DNA of 64,000 nt. It comes from Nitrosopumilus sp. (lineage in GTDB: Archaea > Thermoproteota > Nitrososphaeria > Nitrososphaerales > Nitrosopumilaceae). The stretch is taken from positions 1 to 64,000 of the forward strand of contig JAOTWS010000005.1 of the NCBI GenBank assembly GCA_029862745.1. Reading direction: 5' to 3'. Position numbers and translations under genes: made by a program. Under the pieces are notes generated by a model, which did not search any database, was not told where the DNA came from, and worked only from the letters and a program-made list of their open reading frames with translations. Shown in pieces: positions 44,314 to 51,664 of this stretch; within the stretch, counting starts at the first letter, position 1; every line of letters begins with the position of its first letter.

Positions 44314-45000
44314 TTAAAGATATCTTAGGATAAAAAAACAAACCGTGCTAAATATTACCACAACACTTGTTATCTTAAGAATTATTTCTTTTTTGTAATA
44401 TAGTTTGTAATTTACATTTTGATATTTTAATTCTTTATATTTTCTAGATGTGATTATGAAAATGTAACTTACAAGTCCTGCAATTGCAGAAAATATTATA
44501 GTTTCAACCGATATTGAATTTGATTGAATCACAGCTCCTGCAAAAACGGGTAAAATACCCCACGATATAACAAATGACACATTGTTGTGAAATTTTTTGT
44601 GAAATAATTCTAGATTATATGACAAAAGAAAAAATATTTCGATAATTCCTATTGGAAATAGTAACCAAGAATCTAAAAATACATAGTATAATCCAATAGA
44701 AAAAGATATGATTAAAGAAATTATTGAGGCAAGCCAAAGCTTTGATGGTGATATGTCTCCCCATGGTTTTCTCTTGCTACCTAATGCATCAAGACAATGT
44801 GCTGATATACCTATTCCAAAAAAATATAGTAAACAAACTGCTACTAACCTATCAACACCAAAATCTACTGAAAGAGAACCCCATATCGTAAACGATATCA
44901 CCATTCCCGTGTAAGGTAGAAACAAAATTCCTATGGATAATCGAAAATTCCTAGAACCAAATTTTGGTACAAACCATTCAGACAACCTATCTTTTTGCAT
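44314..45000 (-). CDS. UbiA-like polytopic membrane protein
   Basis: 228 residues with about seven membrane helices. GIGISAHCLDALGSKRKPWG sits after helix 2, where UbiA prenyltransferases carry NDxxDxxxD, and SYNLELFHKKFHNN corresponds to the second polar loop. The first Asp-rich motif is degenerate (one Asp, then KRKPWGD), so activity is uncertain. With the UbiC-like and UbiE-like neighbours the set resembles a prenylated-quinone pathway. ATG at 45000; the IS begins 86 bp upstream. Confidence 0.55.
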   Translation of the reverse strand: MQKDRLSEWFVPKFGSRNFRLSIGILFLPYTGMVISFTIWGSLSVDFGVDRLVAVCLLYFFGIGISAHCLDALGSKRKPWGDISPSKLWLASIISLIISFSIGLYYVFLDSWLLFPIGIIEIFFLLSYNLELFHKKFHNNVSFVISWGILPVFAGAVIQSNSISVETIIFSAIAGLVSYIFIITSRKYKELKYQNVNYKLYYKKEIILKITSVVVIFSTVCFFILRYL

Positions 45001-45081
45001 TGCTTTTTAATGATATTCATACATTAAATGATTTAACGTTCTTCTAACTTTTGAAATTTTTCTATATTATCCAATTGATTT

Positions 45082-45966
45082 TTAAAGGCCGTGTAGAAAC
45101 CATACCACAACCAACAAGTTATTCTGTATGATTCTGTGATAATTGTATGCAATTATTCTGTATGTCAGTTCCCTGTTTTGTGTCACTATCTTTCTTGATG
45201 TGACACAGTCACCAAACATTCTCTTAATTACTGAGAATATTGTTTCACACTTGTTTCTCTGATGGTATGTTGTTCTATCATATCCATATCTTTTGAGCAT
45301 CTTTCTATGATGTCCTTTAGTCTTGTACACTGGAACACCTGCATATATTGGTGGAATGATGCTGACAATTCCCAGTTTCTCTGCTGCAACATGGTTCTTT
45401 TCAGAATCATATCCCTTGTCTGCAAGAACAGTATTGACAGGAATGATTTGATTTGTCTTCTCCAGCAATGATACAAAATCAACACTGTCGTGTCTCTGAC
45501 GGTGTCGTATCTTTATACAACACACTACCTGGTATTTCATGTCTGCTGCAATTGACATCTTGACAAACTTTCTTCTCAATCTGGCACGTTTGGTGTAATA
45601 GTATGATGACTGGTTATAACCAAATCCTGTTGCGTCAATTCCGACTAGTATCAGTCTGACCTTGATGTATAGTACAAATTCTGAGAGTATTTTGTGCAGT
45701 ATTGTAGATTCTAGTCTTTCTGATGCTTTCTGCAGTGTTGTGTAGTGAGGTAATCTAGACAGTCCAAGGTATCGTTGTATACCAGTACATTCATGTAGAA
45801 AATCTAGGAACCTACAGTAACTCTTGTTCTCATATTGACGCAGAACAAGCAAGACTAGGTGCTGCCATACCGTGTACATGTGGTTGGAATATTTGTGTAG
45901 GTATGGTTGTATTCTGGCCTTTCTAATTATATCAAGCAGAATACGAATCATTCTGGAATGTTTCAT
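45082..45966 (-). CDS. DDE transposase
   Basis: 294 residues. Catalytic acids are visible: GIDATGF (first Asp), VLADKGYDSEK (second Asp) and RNKCETIFSVIKRMFG (Glu with the YREK-like spacing), typical of IS5/IS1182-like enzymes. The N-terminal half is helical and basic. Unusually, the final Leu codon and the TAA stop extend past the inverted repeat into the flanking target duplication, so the stop is provided by the insertion site TTTAAA. Confidence 0.88.
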   Translation of the reverse strand: MKHSRMIRILLDIIRKARIQPYLHKYSNHMYTVWQHLVLLVLRQYENKSYCRFLDFLHECTGIQRYLGLSRLPHYTTLQKASERLESTILHKILSEFVLYIKVRLILVGIDATGFGYNQSSYYYTKRARLRRKFVKMSIAADMKYQVVCCIKIRHRQRHDSVDFVSLLEKTNQIIPVNTVLADKGYDSEKNHVAAEKLGIVSIIPPIYAGVPVYKTKGHHRKMLKRYGYDRTTYHQRNKCETIFSVIKRMFGDCVTSRKIVTQNRELTYRIIAYNYHRIIQNNLLVVVWFLHGL

Positions 45967-46053
45967 GAGATGAGAAATGAATCATGTCAAATGGATCTAG
46001 ATGATGTCATCTGATCTACAATACAGTCAAAATTTGATGGTTTCTACAAGGCC
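45087..46053 (-). mobile_element. Insertion sequence, 967 bp, with 9-bp target duplication
   Basis: Terminal inverted repeats GGCCGTGTAGAAACCAT (45087-45103) and the complement of GGCCTTGTAGAAACCAT (46037-46053), 16 of 17 matching. Immediate flanks are the 9-bp direct repeat ATTTTTAAA (45078-45086 and 46054-46062). One transposase gene, uninterrupted. This IS is unrelated to the one at 17602. Long duplications of 8-9 bp recall the ISH1-like branch of the IS5 family (recalled, not checked). Confidence 0.9.
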
Positions 46054-46126
46054 ATTTTTAAATAATCATTATTGTTGTTAGAGAAATTTTAGTTTAATTA
46101 AAAAATCTTAAATCTGAAATCTGCAT

Positions 46127-46333
46127 ATGTATTATGTGGCTACAAGAGAAGATCTTAAAAACGATATTCTTACAGTGACAGAATTGCAACAGAGATTGAT
46201 GGAGCAAAGAAAGCCTCTATTAGGTTCTAAAAAAAATGAAGATCAAATGATTGCATTTCGTATAACTACTCAGATTATGAAATATGAGGATTTTATCAGA
46301 GATACTGAAAGACAGTTACGAACAATGGATTAA
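46127..46333 (+). CDS. Hypothetical small helical protein
   Basis: 68 residues from ATG. Helical, charged: REDLKNDILTVTELQQRLME and KYEDFIRDTERQLRTMD. No family recognised. It begins 65 bp from the right IS target copy and may be an interrupted unit's survivor. Confidence 0.45.
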   Translation: MYYVATREDLKNDILTVTELQQRLMEQRKPLLGSKKNEDQMIAFRITTQIMKYEDFIRDTERQLRTMD

Positions 46334-46473
46334 CTTAATTTTTTTTACCAATCTCTTAATAATGAAATTAAAATATACGATCTATGAATGTATTGAAAAA
46401 TCAGGTTGGAAAAAAGGATATGTTTTAGAAATTTTAACATAAAATTTCTTGAGGCAGTAATAACAAATCTACA

Positions 46474-46670
46474 ATGTTTTGTGAGAGTATGCATTCAGAA
46501 TTAAAAAAAACTGTTGAAACAATATTTGAAACTAATGATAAGATTATTACTGTTGTAGAAGAAATAAAATTAATTAGATTCTCCAGATGGATGAGAAATA
46601 AAAGCACATAAAATTCAATATGTTAGGAAAAGAATTTGAAATAGTATTGCATATGGAAGAAAAAGGTTAA
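46474..46670 (+). pseudogene. Small gene remnant with frameshift and stop
   Basis: ATG 46474 reads MFCESMHSELKKTVETIFET then VVEEIKLIRFS. A one-base shift near 46584 gives QMDEK, stop, KHIKFNMLGKEFEIVLHMEE, KG, stop at 46668. The two phases make a sensible 60-residue alpha/beta protein only when joined, so this is a decayed gene. Confidence 0.45.
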
Positions 46671-47022
46671 TGAAGTAATAAAAATTCCTTTAAAGTGTAT
46701 ATAGATAATTTGTTAAAATATTTTTTGAAAATTATTTTTTATTAAAAAAATTTATCTTCCTGTAACTCCATTAAACAAGATAAATTCACAATCATCATAA
46801 TTACATGTATGCATAGAACCTTTGTGACAAGTATTATGATTTATTGGAAAATAAAAGTATGCAATAGATGAATATGAAAAACTAAAAAGAACTGCTATCA
46901 TCTTAAAAGATGTGGTATTGGTTTATCTTATTACTAAACCCTAAACTGATTGTAATACTTTGATAAAAAATGCACTGACAATAATTGAACATCTAATTCT
47001 ATTTAGAACTGTGTTGTTTGCA
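46671..47022. other. Non-coding DNA
   Basis: 352 bp of AT-rich sequence between decayed and live genes; no supported frame or structure. Confidence 0.4.
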
Positions 47023-47415
47023 TTATGCTTTTGTTGGATCACGGCTTAATATATTCAACACATTTTGTACAATTTGTTTTTGACCCCCTTCATGAAAATC
47101 CATTCTTGTAGTGTCTGAACCCATGCTTACAAAGATTAGATTGTTGTCCCCTAATGGGAAAGTGATTCGAGTAATTTTCTCAAATGCTGCCACTGCATAC
47201 AACCCTCTTCCTATTTTTGGACTAAGTGCTTTTCTTCCTTTCCACGCAGTTGCAGCTCTTTTTAGAGAATCTGTAGTCTCTTCAGGAGATAGATAATTTG
47301 TTATTCCATCACGATGACTTGTAGTGAGTATATTTCCTTCAATATCTGTGATTACACTGTGTCTAATGTTAACATCTGAATCCATTATTCTTTTTAAAAG
47401 ATTCTCAAAATCCAT
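47023..47415 (-). CDS. Roadblock-like small protein (DUF6659-like)
   Basis: 130 residues. NIRHSVITDIEGNILTTSHR, LSPEETTDSLKRAATAWKGR, KIGRGLYAVAAFEKITRITF and NLIFVSMGS share the layout of the 28262 protein. The fold is probably longin/roadblock-like. In bacteria such proteins pair with small GTPases; none is next to this gene. Role unknown. Confidence 0.6.
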   Translation of the reverse strand: MDFENLLKRIMDSDVNIRHSVITDIEGNILTTSHRDGITNYLSPEETTDSLKRAATAWKGRKALSPKIGRGLYAVAAFEKITRITFPLGDNNLIFVSMGSDTTRMDFHEGGQKQIVQNVLNILSRDPTKA

Positions 47416-47495
47416 CCATCATATTATGTGGAAATACTACTTAAGGATTAAGGAAAGATATGTGTCTTCTTGGAATTGAGCAAGTAGCATTATTT

Positions 47496-48137
47496 TTAAA
47501 ATTGAATAATGTTTCGGTTAATTAGCCATTGTAATATAATAGAGTATTCATCATCATTAATTTTATTATCGATCCACGCTTTAGCATTGATCTTAATCCA
47601 TACTGGAATTTCAGATTCAGAATTATTTGGGTTTTTTGCAAAAGGAATATCGACTAGTTGTTCTTTGATTAGGAAACTCATTGTTTTTGCATATGTTTTA
47701 TCATCTATCGAGTTTTCAATCCAGAATTTAGTTGGCTGTTTTACCCATGAAGGTATTTGGACTATATTATATCCAACAGTTACAACAAAAGATGACCTAC
47801 TTTTATTGCCCGTAGAATCTTCTGTTTCACATCTAACAGTTGTCTTCCCTAGTTTGAAAATACTACCTGAGATTTTATCACATTGAACGTGAACTTTTCC
47901 ATTGGTATTATCTATTGCATTCACTTTGAACTCGACTTGAACAGGTTCTTTGGATACGATGTAGATATTTTTGGGAGTAAAAAGTTTTGGAGGCTCATAA
48001 TCCATAATTATAGATAGATTTTTTTGGTCATCACCTGATGCAGTTACAGAAAATAGTGCTATCAATAAAACTCCAGCTAAAAACAATCCAAGTTTTGTAT
48101 TTTCCAAGCCTGATTTTTCCATTTTCATTAAATCCAT
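47496..48137 (-). CDS. Secreted HYR-like domain protein with thaumarchaeal IPxWxK repeats
   Basis: 213 residues. Membrane/signal segment LGLFLAGVLLIALFSVTASG, then a beta domain with FKVNAIDNTNGKVHVQCD and TTVRCETEDSTGNKSRSSF (two cysteines, HYR-like). Two C-terminal helical repeats follow: IPSWVKQPTKFWIENSIDDK and IPVWIKINAKAWIDNKINDD. That IPxWxK repeat is, from memory, very common in secreted thaumarchaeal proteins. Probably a surface protein. Confidence 0.68.
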   Translation of the reverse strand: MDLMKMEKSGLENTKLGLFLAGVLLIALFSVTASGDDQKNLSIIMDYEPPKLFTPKNIYIVSKEPVQVEFKVNAIDNTNGKVHVQCDKISGSIFKLGKTTVRCETEDSTGNKSRSSFVVTVGYNIVQIPSWVKQPTKFWIENSIDDKTYAKTMSFLIKEQLVDIPFAKNPNNSESEIPVWIKINAKAWIDNKINDDEYSIILQWLINRNIIQF

Positions 48138-48244
48138 TCAAAGGATTAAACATTGCGTCAAAGTCGTCAGTAACAATACCCTGATTTTTTGATATTTTAT
48201 ACATAGAATTATAATTCACATAATGTATGATTATTAGAAAGTTT

Positions 48245-48311
48245 GTGCGTCATAAAGCCATGCCGTCTGGATTCGAGGGGATCACTATGACATGCTATGC
48301 TTATGTCGCAC
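48245..48311. ncRNA. GC-rich structured element, possible small RNA
   Basis: GTGCGTCATAAAGC (48245-48258) pairs with GCTTATGTCGCAC (48299-48311), 12 base pairs with one mismatch and one bulge. Inside is TGCCGTCTGGATTCGAGGGG, strikingly GC-rich against AT-rich flanks. No protein frame explains it. It lies upstream of the gene starting at 48137 (minus) and past the end of the 48383 gene. Strand and function unknown. Confidence 0.4.
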
Positions 48312-48382
48312 TGTACGTATTATGTGTAATTAAATATTAAAGATACTCATTGAGTTGTGGCATGTCTTTTATGAGTAGATTT

Positions 48383-48943
48383 CTAGAATATCTTTCTAAT
48401 TTTCAGTGGTTTTAAATCATTTGTAGCCCACGAAACTGTCGCAGAATCTACATTTTCCGATACAATTTTAGTCCAAAACATGGTGCATAGATTTGACATA
48501 AGAGGTTTGGGAAGATGTATTAGGGATTTCTCGGAAATGGATTGGAAAAGTATTGTTTTCTGTGACTGTTTTTCATTGTTACATACTTGATATTTTACCA
48601 AATGATATTTTTTCCCAATCGATTTATCGGATATTATTTTAAATGTTGTATTTTTATTTTCACTAATAATTGATTTTGAAGTATTTATGTAAAGTTCAGA
48701 TGTTTTATCTTTGAATAATTTAATACAGTTATCAACAACCCTATTGTGTTTGTATCTTTCTTTATACGATAACTCACCAAGCTTGATGTAGTTAGAAATA
48801 TGTGCTTTGCATATTATTTTAGTTATACTTAGTTTATCTCCGTATGTTTCAGAAAAAAGATTTGGTGCTAGTAGTGATGAAATTAATAATATTGCTAAAA
48901 TCACTCCTTGTTGCTTCAAACCATCATATCCAAAAACCAGCAA
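48383..48943 (-). CDS. Secreted hypothetical protein
   Basis: 186 residues. N-terminal hydrophobic segment GVILAILLISSLLAPNLFS looks like a signal peptide. The mature region is beta-rich with four cysteines (ITKIICKAHISN, VVDNCIKLF, VKYQVCNNE, NLCTMFWTK) that could form two disulfides. No family recognised. Confidence 0.5.
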   Translation of the reverse strand: MLVFGYDGLKQQGVILAILLISSLLAPNLFSETYGDKLSITKIICKAHISNYIKLGELSYKERYKHNRVVDNCIKLFKDKTSELYINTSKSIISENKNTTFKIISDKSIGKKYHLVKYQVCNNEKQSQKTILFQSISEKSLIHLPKPLMSNLCTMFWTKIVSENVDSATVSWATNDLKPLKIRKIF

Positions 48944-49048
48944 AAAAAAATACTATTTAACTAAAGATATTGATATGTGGTATGCTATGATGAATGAATG
49001 ATTCTAAATATTTATGATAGCCGTAAACATATTATTTTTTACATTCGT

Positions 49049-49279
49049 TTAATGTTGATACTTTTTGTGTATGGTTTGTTGATACTTGCTTAATGCCCAA
49101 TACATCCCTATTTCCAGATCTAATCTAGTACTATCTAAAACATGTTTGATTAGTTGTATTTTTTTAGATGTTATTGGTTGAGTTTGTAAAGGAGTTTCTC
49201 TTTCTTTTACTGGTAATCCTTTAACCAGATTTTCTGTTGCCTTAGAGTGACTTGCACTTTTGTTTAATAATAATTGCAT
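49049..49279 (-). CDS. Hypothetical small protein
   Basis: 76 residues from ATG: a polar N-terminus (SASHSKATENLVKGLPVKER) and a C-terminal helix (LIKHVLDSTRLDLEIGMYWA). No family recognised. Possibly real because the helix has a regular hydrophobic face. Confidence 0.35.
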   Translation of the reverse strand: MQLLLNKSASHSKATENLVKGLPVKERETPLQTQPITSKKIQLIKHVLDSTRLDLEIGMYWALSKYQQTIHKKYQH

Positions 49280-49847
49280 ATCCTTGTAATGTGAAAAAAT
49301 TATTTGTTAATAGCGTAACGTTTGTGGTATGCCTTTGAAAAGTATTTTAGACACATTCTGTGACAATCATTTCTAACTGCTTAAAAAATATGGTTTGCTT
49401 TTGTTGGATAATGATTATAACTTTTGCTTTAAAATACTTCTTCTAATCTGTGACAAACCCGTAATGAGAGATAACTATTACCTTATAACCAAATCAGTTT
49501 ATCTTGAAAAATAAAAAAACCCTTCTATTTTAGGCATACCCTGCATCCAAAATTATTGAATTTGAGTGAGATATGTTGTATTTGGAGACTAACTCTTATC
49601 TGTAGATATGTCAATTTACACTCAATCATACATGTTGTGTTTTTTAGCAGTTCTATCTCGTTATGCCCTGATACTAATACTAATCCTAAGAAAATTTTAT
49701 CGTGATGGATTGTATATCACTTGTCATATCATCAGAGAATATTATTCTACTACGATCATTACAAAACCATATTGAAATCAGTGTTGCTGTATAGTAAAAT
49801 AGGCATGCCACAAACCAGAAGATATTATGAAATACTAAATTTCAGTA
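49280..49847. other. Non-coding DNA bracketed by inverted repeats
   Basis: 568 bp without a credible gene. Fifteen-base inverted repeats lie near its two ends (separate entry), so it may be a small non-autonomous element. Confidence 0.35.
49320..49815. repeat. 15-bp inverted repeats 466 bp apart
   Basis: GTTTGTGGTATGCCT (49320-49334) and AGGCATGCCACAAAC (49801-49815) are reverse complements at 14 of 15 positions. The segment between has no gene. A related GTTGTGGCATGTCTTT lies at 48354-48369. Compatible with a MITE-like element or with shared regulatory sites; no target duplication is evident. Confidence 0.35.
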
Positions 49848-50165
49848 TTGTTGTTGAGTAATTTGGAAGAACATAGTTCTGTTATCATTCACTCCTTGAA
49901 GGAATTACTCTCTCCTACCTACACATGCGATTCCAAAATAGACTTTGTTAATTCTATTGATGGAAATGAACTTTCAAAGCATGTTTTTTTTGCTTGTGTA
50001 AGCTGTAATGGGGCATTAATACCAATTTCAACTTGCATAGTTTGTAAAAAGGTGTTTTTGAGAGGTTGTACAGAATGTGATGAAACAATGGAATCTAAAT
50101 GTCATGATTCTTGTATAATTTTGATCTCTCTTAGAGATAAATTCTCCACAAAATTCAGAGATTAG
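49848..50165 (+). CDS. Hypothetical zinc-finger protein
   Basis: 105 residues from TTG. C-terminal half ACVSCNGALIP, CIVCKKVFLRGCTECDE and KCHDSC contains eight cysteines in CxxC pairs. A two-zinc binding domain is likely. It resembles B-box or RING-like spacing only loosely. No family recognised. Confidence 0.5.
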   Translation: MLLSNLEEHSSVIIHSLKELLSPTYTCDSKIDFVNSIDGNELSKHVFFACVSCNGALIPISTCIVCKKVFLRGCTECDETMESKCHDSCIILISLRDKFSTKFRD

Positions 50166-50605
50166 AATAAATTAAAATATGAATTATTGCAAGTCTATAT
50201 TCAATTCTAGTTTGATAACAATATTTTCATCTAAATGATCGATATTTTATAAGCTGAATATTAATTAAAGAAAATTAACTAGATACATGACATCATTTGT
50301 TTTAGAATAAATTATGACAAGGCCGGATGGGTATCAAATCCCTTTATTCTATACATTGCTATGTTTCTGACCTAACTTGGTATTTTTTTCTTTTTGTGGT
50401 TTTTTTGTTTTAATTGATCATATGATTTGATAATTTTTAGGTTGGTGGTCTGGTTATTTTTCATTGAACTGTTGATGAATAAATTTTATAAATTGTAATA
50501 ACAAAAATTTGTCACTTAACTTATTTTTGTTTTTTATATTTTTACTGAACAAATTTAAAGAATAAACTAACTGTGGTTTAAATTCAATTGTAATGATATG
50601 TGATT
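50166..50605. other. Non-coding DNA
   Basis: 440 bp, extremely T-rich around 50385-50560. No gene seen. GGGTATCAAATCCC at 50327-50340 looks like a T arm but no tRNA can be folded around it. Confidence 0.4.
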
Positions 50606-50704
50606 ATGAGTGAGTTAATAATAGGATATCATGGTATTAGAAACACTCTGATTTTTGTAGGGATAATAGCTGCCCTTGCTGCATTAGTGCTGTTTTTAAA
50701 ATGA
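50606..50704 (+). CDS. 32-residue membrane peptide
   Basis: ATG frame MSELIIGYHGIRN then TLIFVGIIAALAALVLFLK: one membrane helix ending with lysine. Size and layout recall tiny subunits of respiratory or transport complexes, but the partner is unknown. Confidence 0.4.
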   Translation: MSELIIGYHGIRNTLIFVGIIAALAALVLFLK

Positions 50705-50807
50705 GTTAAACAAATATTCATTTTCTGTTTTAAAAATTAAGGAAAAATAAATATTTTTTTAGATTTTATTCCGTCTAATTTTTGTTTTAGATTTGTATTA
50801 TTAATTA

Positions 50808-50912
50808 ATGAAAAGAAAAGAACAAGAAAATAAATCATCAGATAAATCTATTGATGATGAAGATTGGAAACGGTTAGAAAAATGGCGTATAGGTAGGGCA
50901 AATTTCCCATAA
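50808..50912 (+). CDS. 34-residue charged peptide
   Basis: ATG frame MKRKEQENKSSDKSIDDEDW then KRLEKWRIGRANFP. Hydrophilic with a basic end. It precedes a decayed roadblock-like gene and might be part of it. Weak. Confidence 0.25.
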   Translation: MKRKEQENKSSDKSIDDEDWKRLEKWRIGRANFP

Positions 50913-51506
50913 AAACAAACTATGAAGTATCATAATTATATTCACAAATTTTAGAATTAGAGTTGCAGATAAGATCTGTCTCTGTTTATCACAATAATGA
51001 TAAATTATTTGCAGGTGGAATGCGTGATGTAGTGAAATCTCCTTTTGCATCCTGATGAGCAAACAAAATCCATTCACAATACTTTATTGCGTTAAAAAAC
51101 ACGTGAACTATTAATATCAATTTTTAGGCTCCAGCAAATATTCTCTTACTAAATATGAAACTGTCAAAAGAATTACCTTCCTCTAAAAAATTATACAATA
51201 TTTGTAGTTGGAATGTAATCAACAGTTGAACATAACATCGTCATTGAAGAAATTTTTCAATTAATAAAATAATTTTATTTTTTTGATTCATAAAAAAGTT
51301 ATATCTAAAGTCATTTTTTCTTTACGTGTAATTCTAATCTTCGTATCATGTTTTAAAATTAGATATCTGCCAATATTGATAATTTTGAATTGATAGAATT
51401 TACTAATGATGCTAGAATGATGCATAAAAAATTCATTTACTAATGATTAATCAAGTAAACTTTCTTGCCTCTGAAATGAGAAGTGTACTTCAAACTAAAT
51501 TATGTA
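50913..51506. other. Mostly decayed and non-coding DNA left of tRNA-Met
   Basis: Apart from the broken roadblock-like gene at 50921-51152, the stretch to 51506 is AT-rich with no supported feature. Confidence 0.4.
50921..51152 (+). pseudogene. Decayed roadblock-like (DUF6659-like) gene
   Basis: Reads NYEVS-stop-LYSQILELELQIRSVSVYHN then NDKLFAGGMRDVVKSPF. A one-base shift near 51046 gives HPDEQTKSIHNTLLR, stop (where family members have Trp), KTRELLISIF. IRSVSV, LFAGGM and SIHNTLLR match the pattern of the 47023 and 28262 proteins. At least two stops and one frameshift make it a pseudogene. Confidence 0.6.
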
Positions 51507-51621
51507 TGCCGGGGGCGAGTTTCGAACTCGCGACCTCCAGATTATGAGTATTGCCTTAGTTGGAGAACCGTTAGAGTTTACCACTTGAACTGGCACTCTA
51601 ACCAGGCTGAGCTACCCCGGC
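51507..51621 (-). tRNA. Elongator tRNA-Met (CAU) with non-canonical 40-nt intron
   Basis: Exon 1 is 51621-51590 and exon 2 is 51549-51507 (75 nt spliced). Acceptor GCCGGGG pairs with CCCCGGC, and the T arm is GCGAG-TTCGAAA-CTCGC. After removal of the intron 51589-51550, the anticodon arm is CCAGA-CTCATAA-TCTGG, anticodon CAT. The intron lies between positions 30 and 31, not the usual 37/38. A bulge-helix-bulge is visible: outer GAG/CTC, central TGCC/GGCA, and three-base bulges AGT and ATA, each cut after the second base, exactly giving these exons. No CCA is encoded. Confidence 0.93.
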
Positions 51622-51664
51622 ATAGTTAATACATAAAAATTTGAGAAATTAAATGATTCTAATT

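Noticed and set aside
47509-47886. 125-residue plus-strand frame
   Set aside because: Antisense shadow of the secreted HYR-like gene, which has a signal segment and family repeats.
50327-50340. GGGTATCAAATCCC similar to the tRNA-Ser T arm
   Set aside because: It has an extra base and no acceptor or anticodon arm; it would bound a 39-kb element containing conserved genes. Treated as chance.
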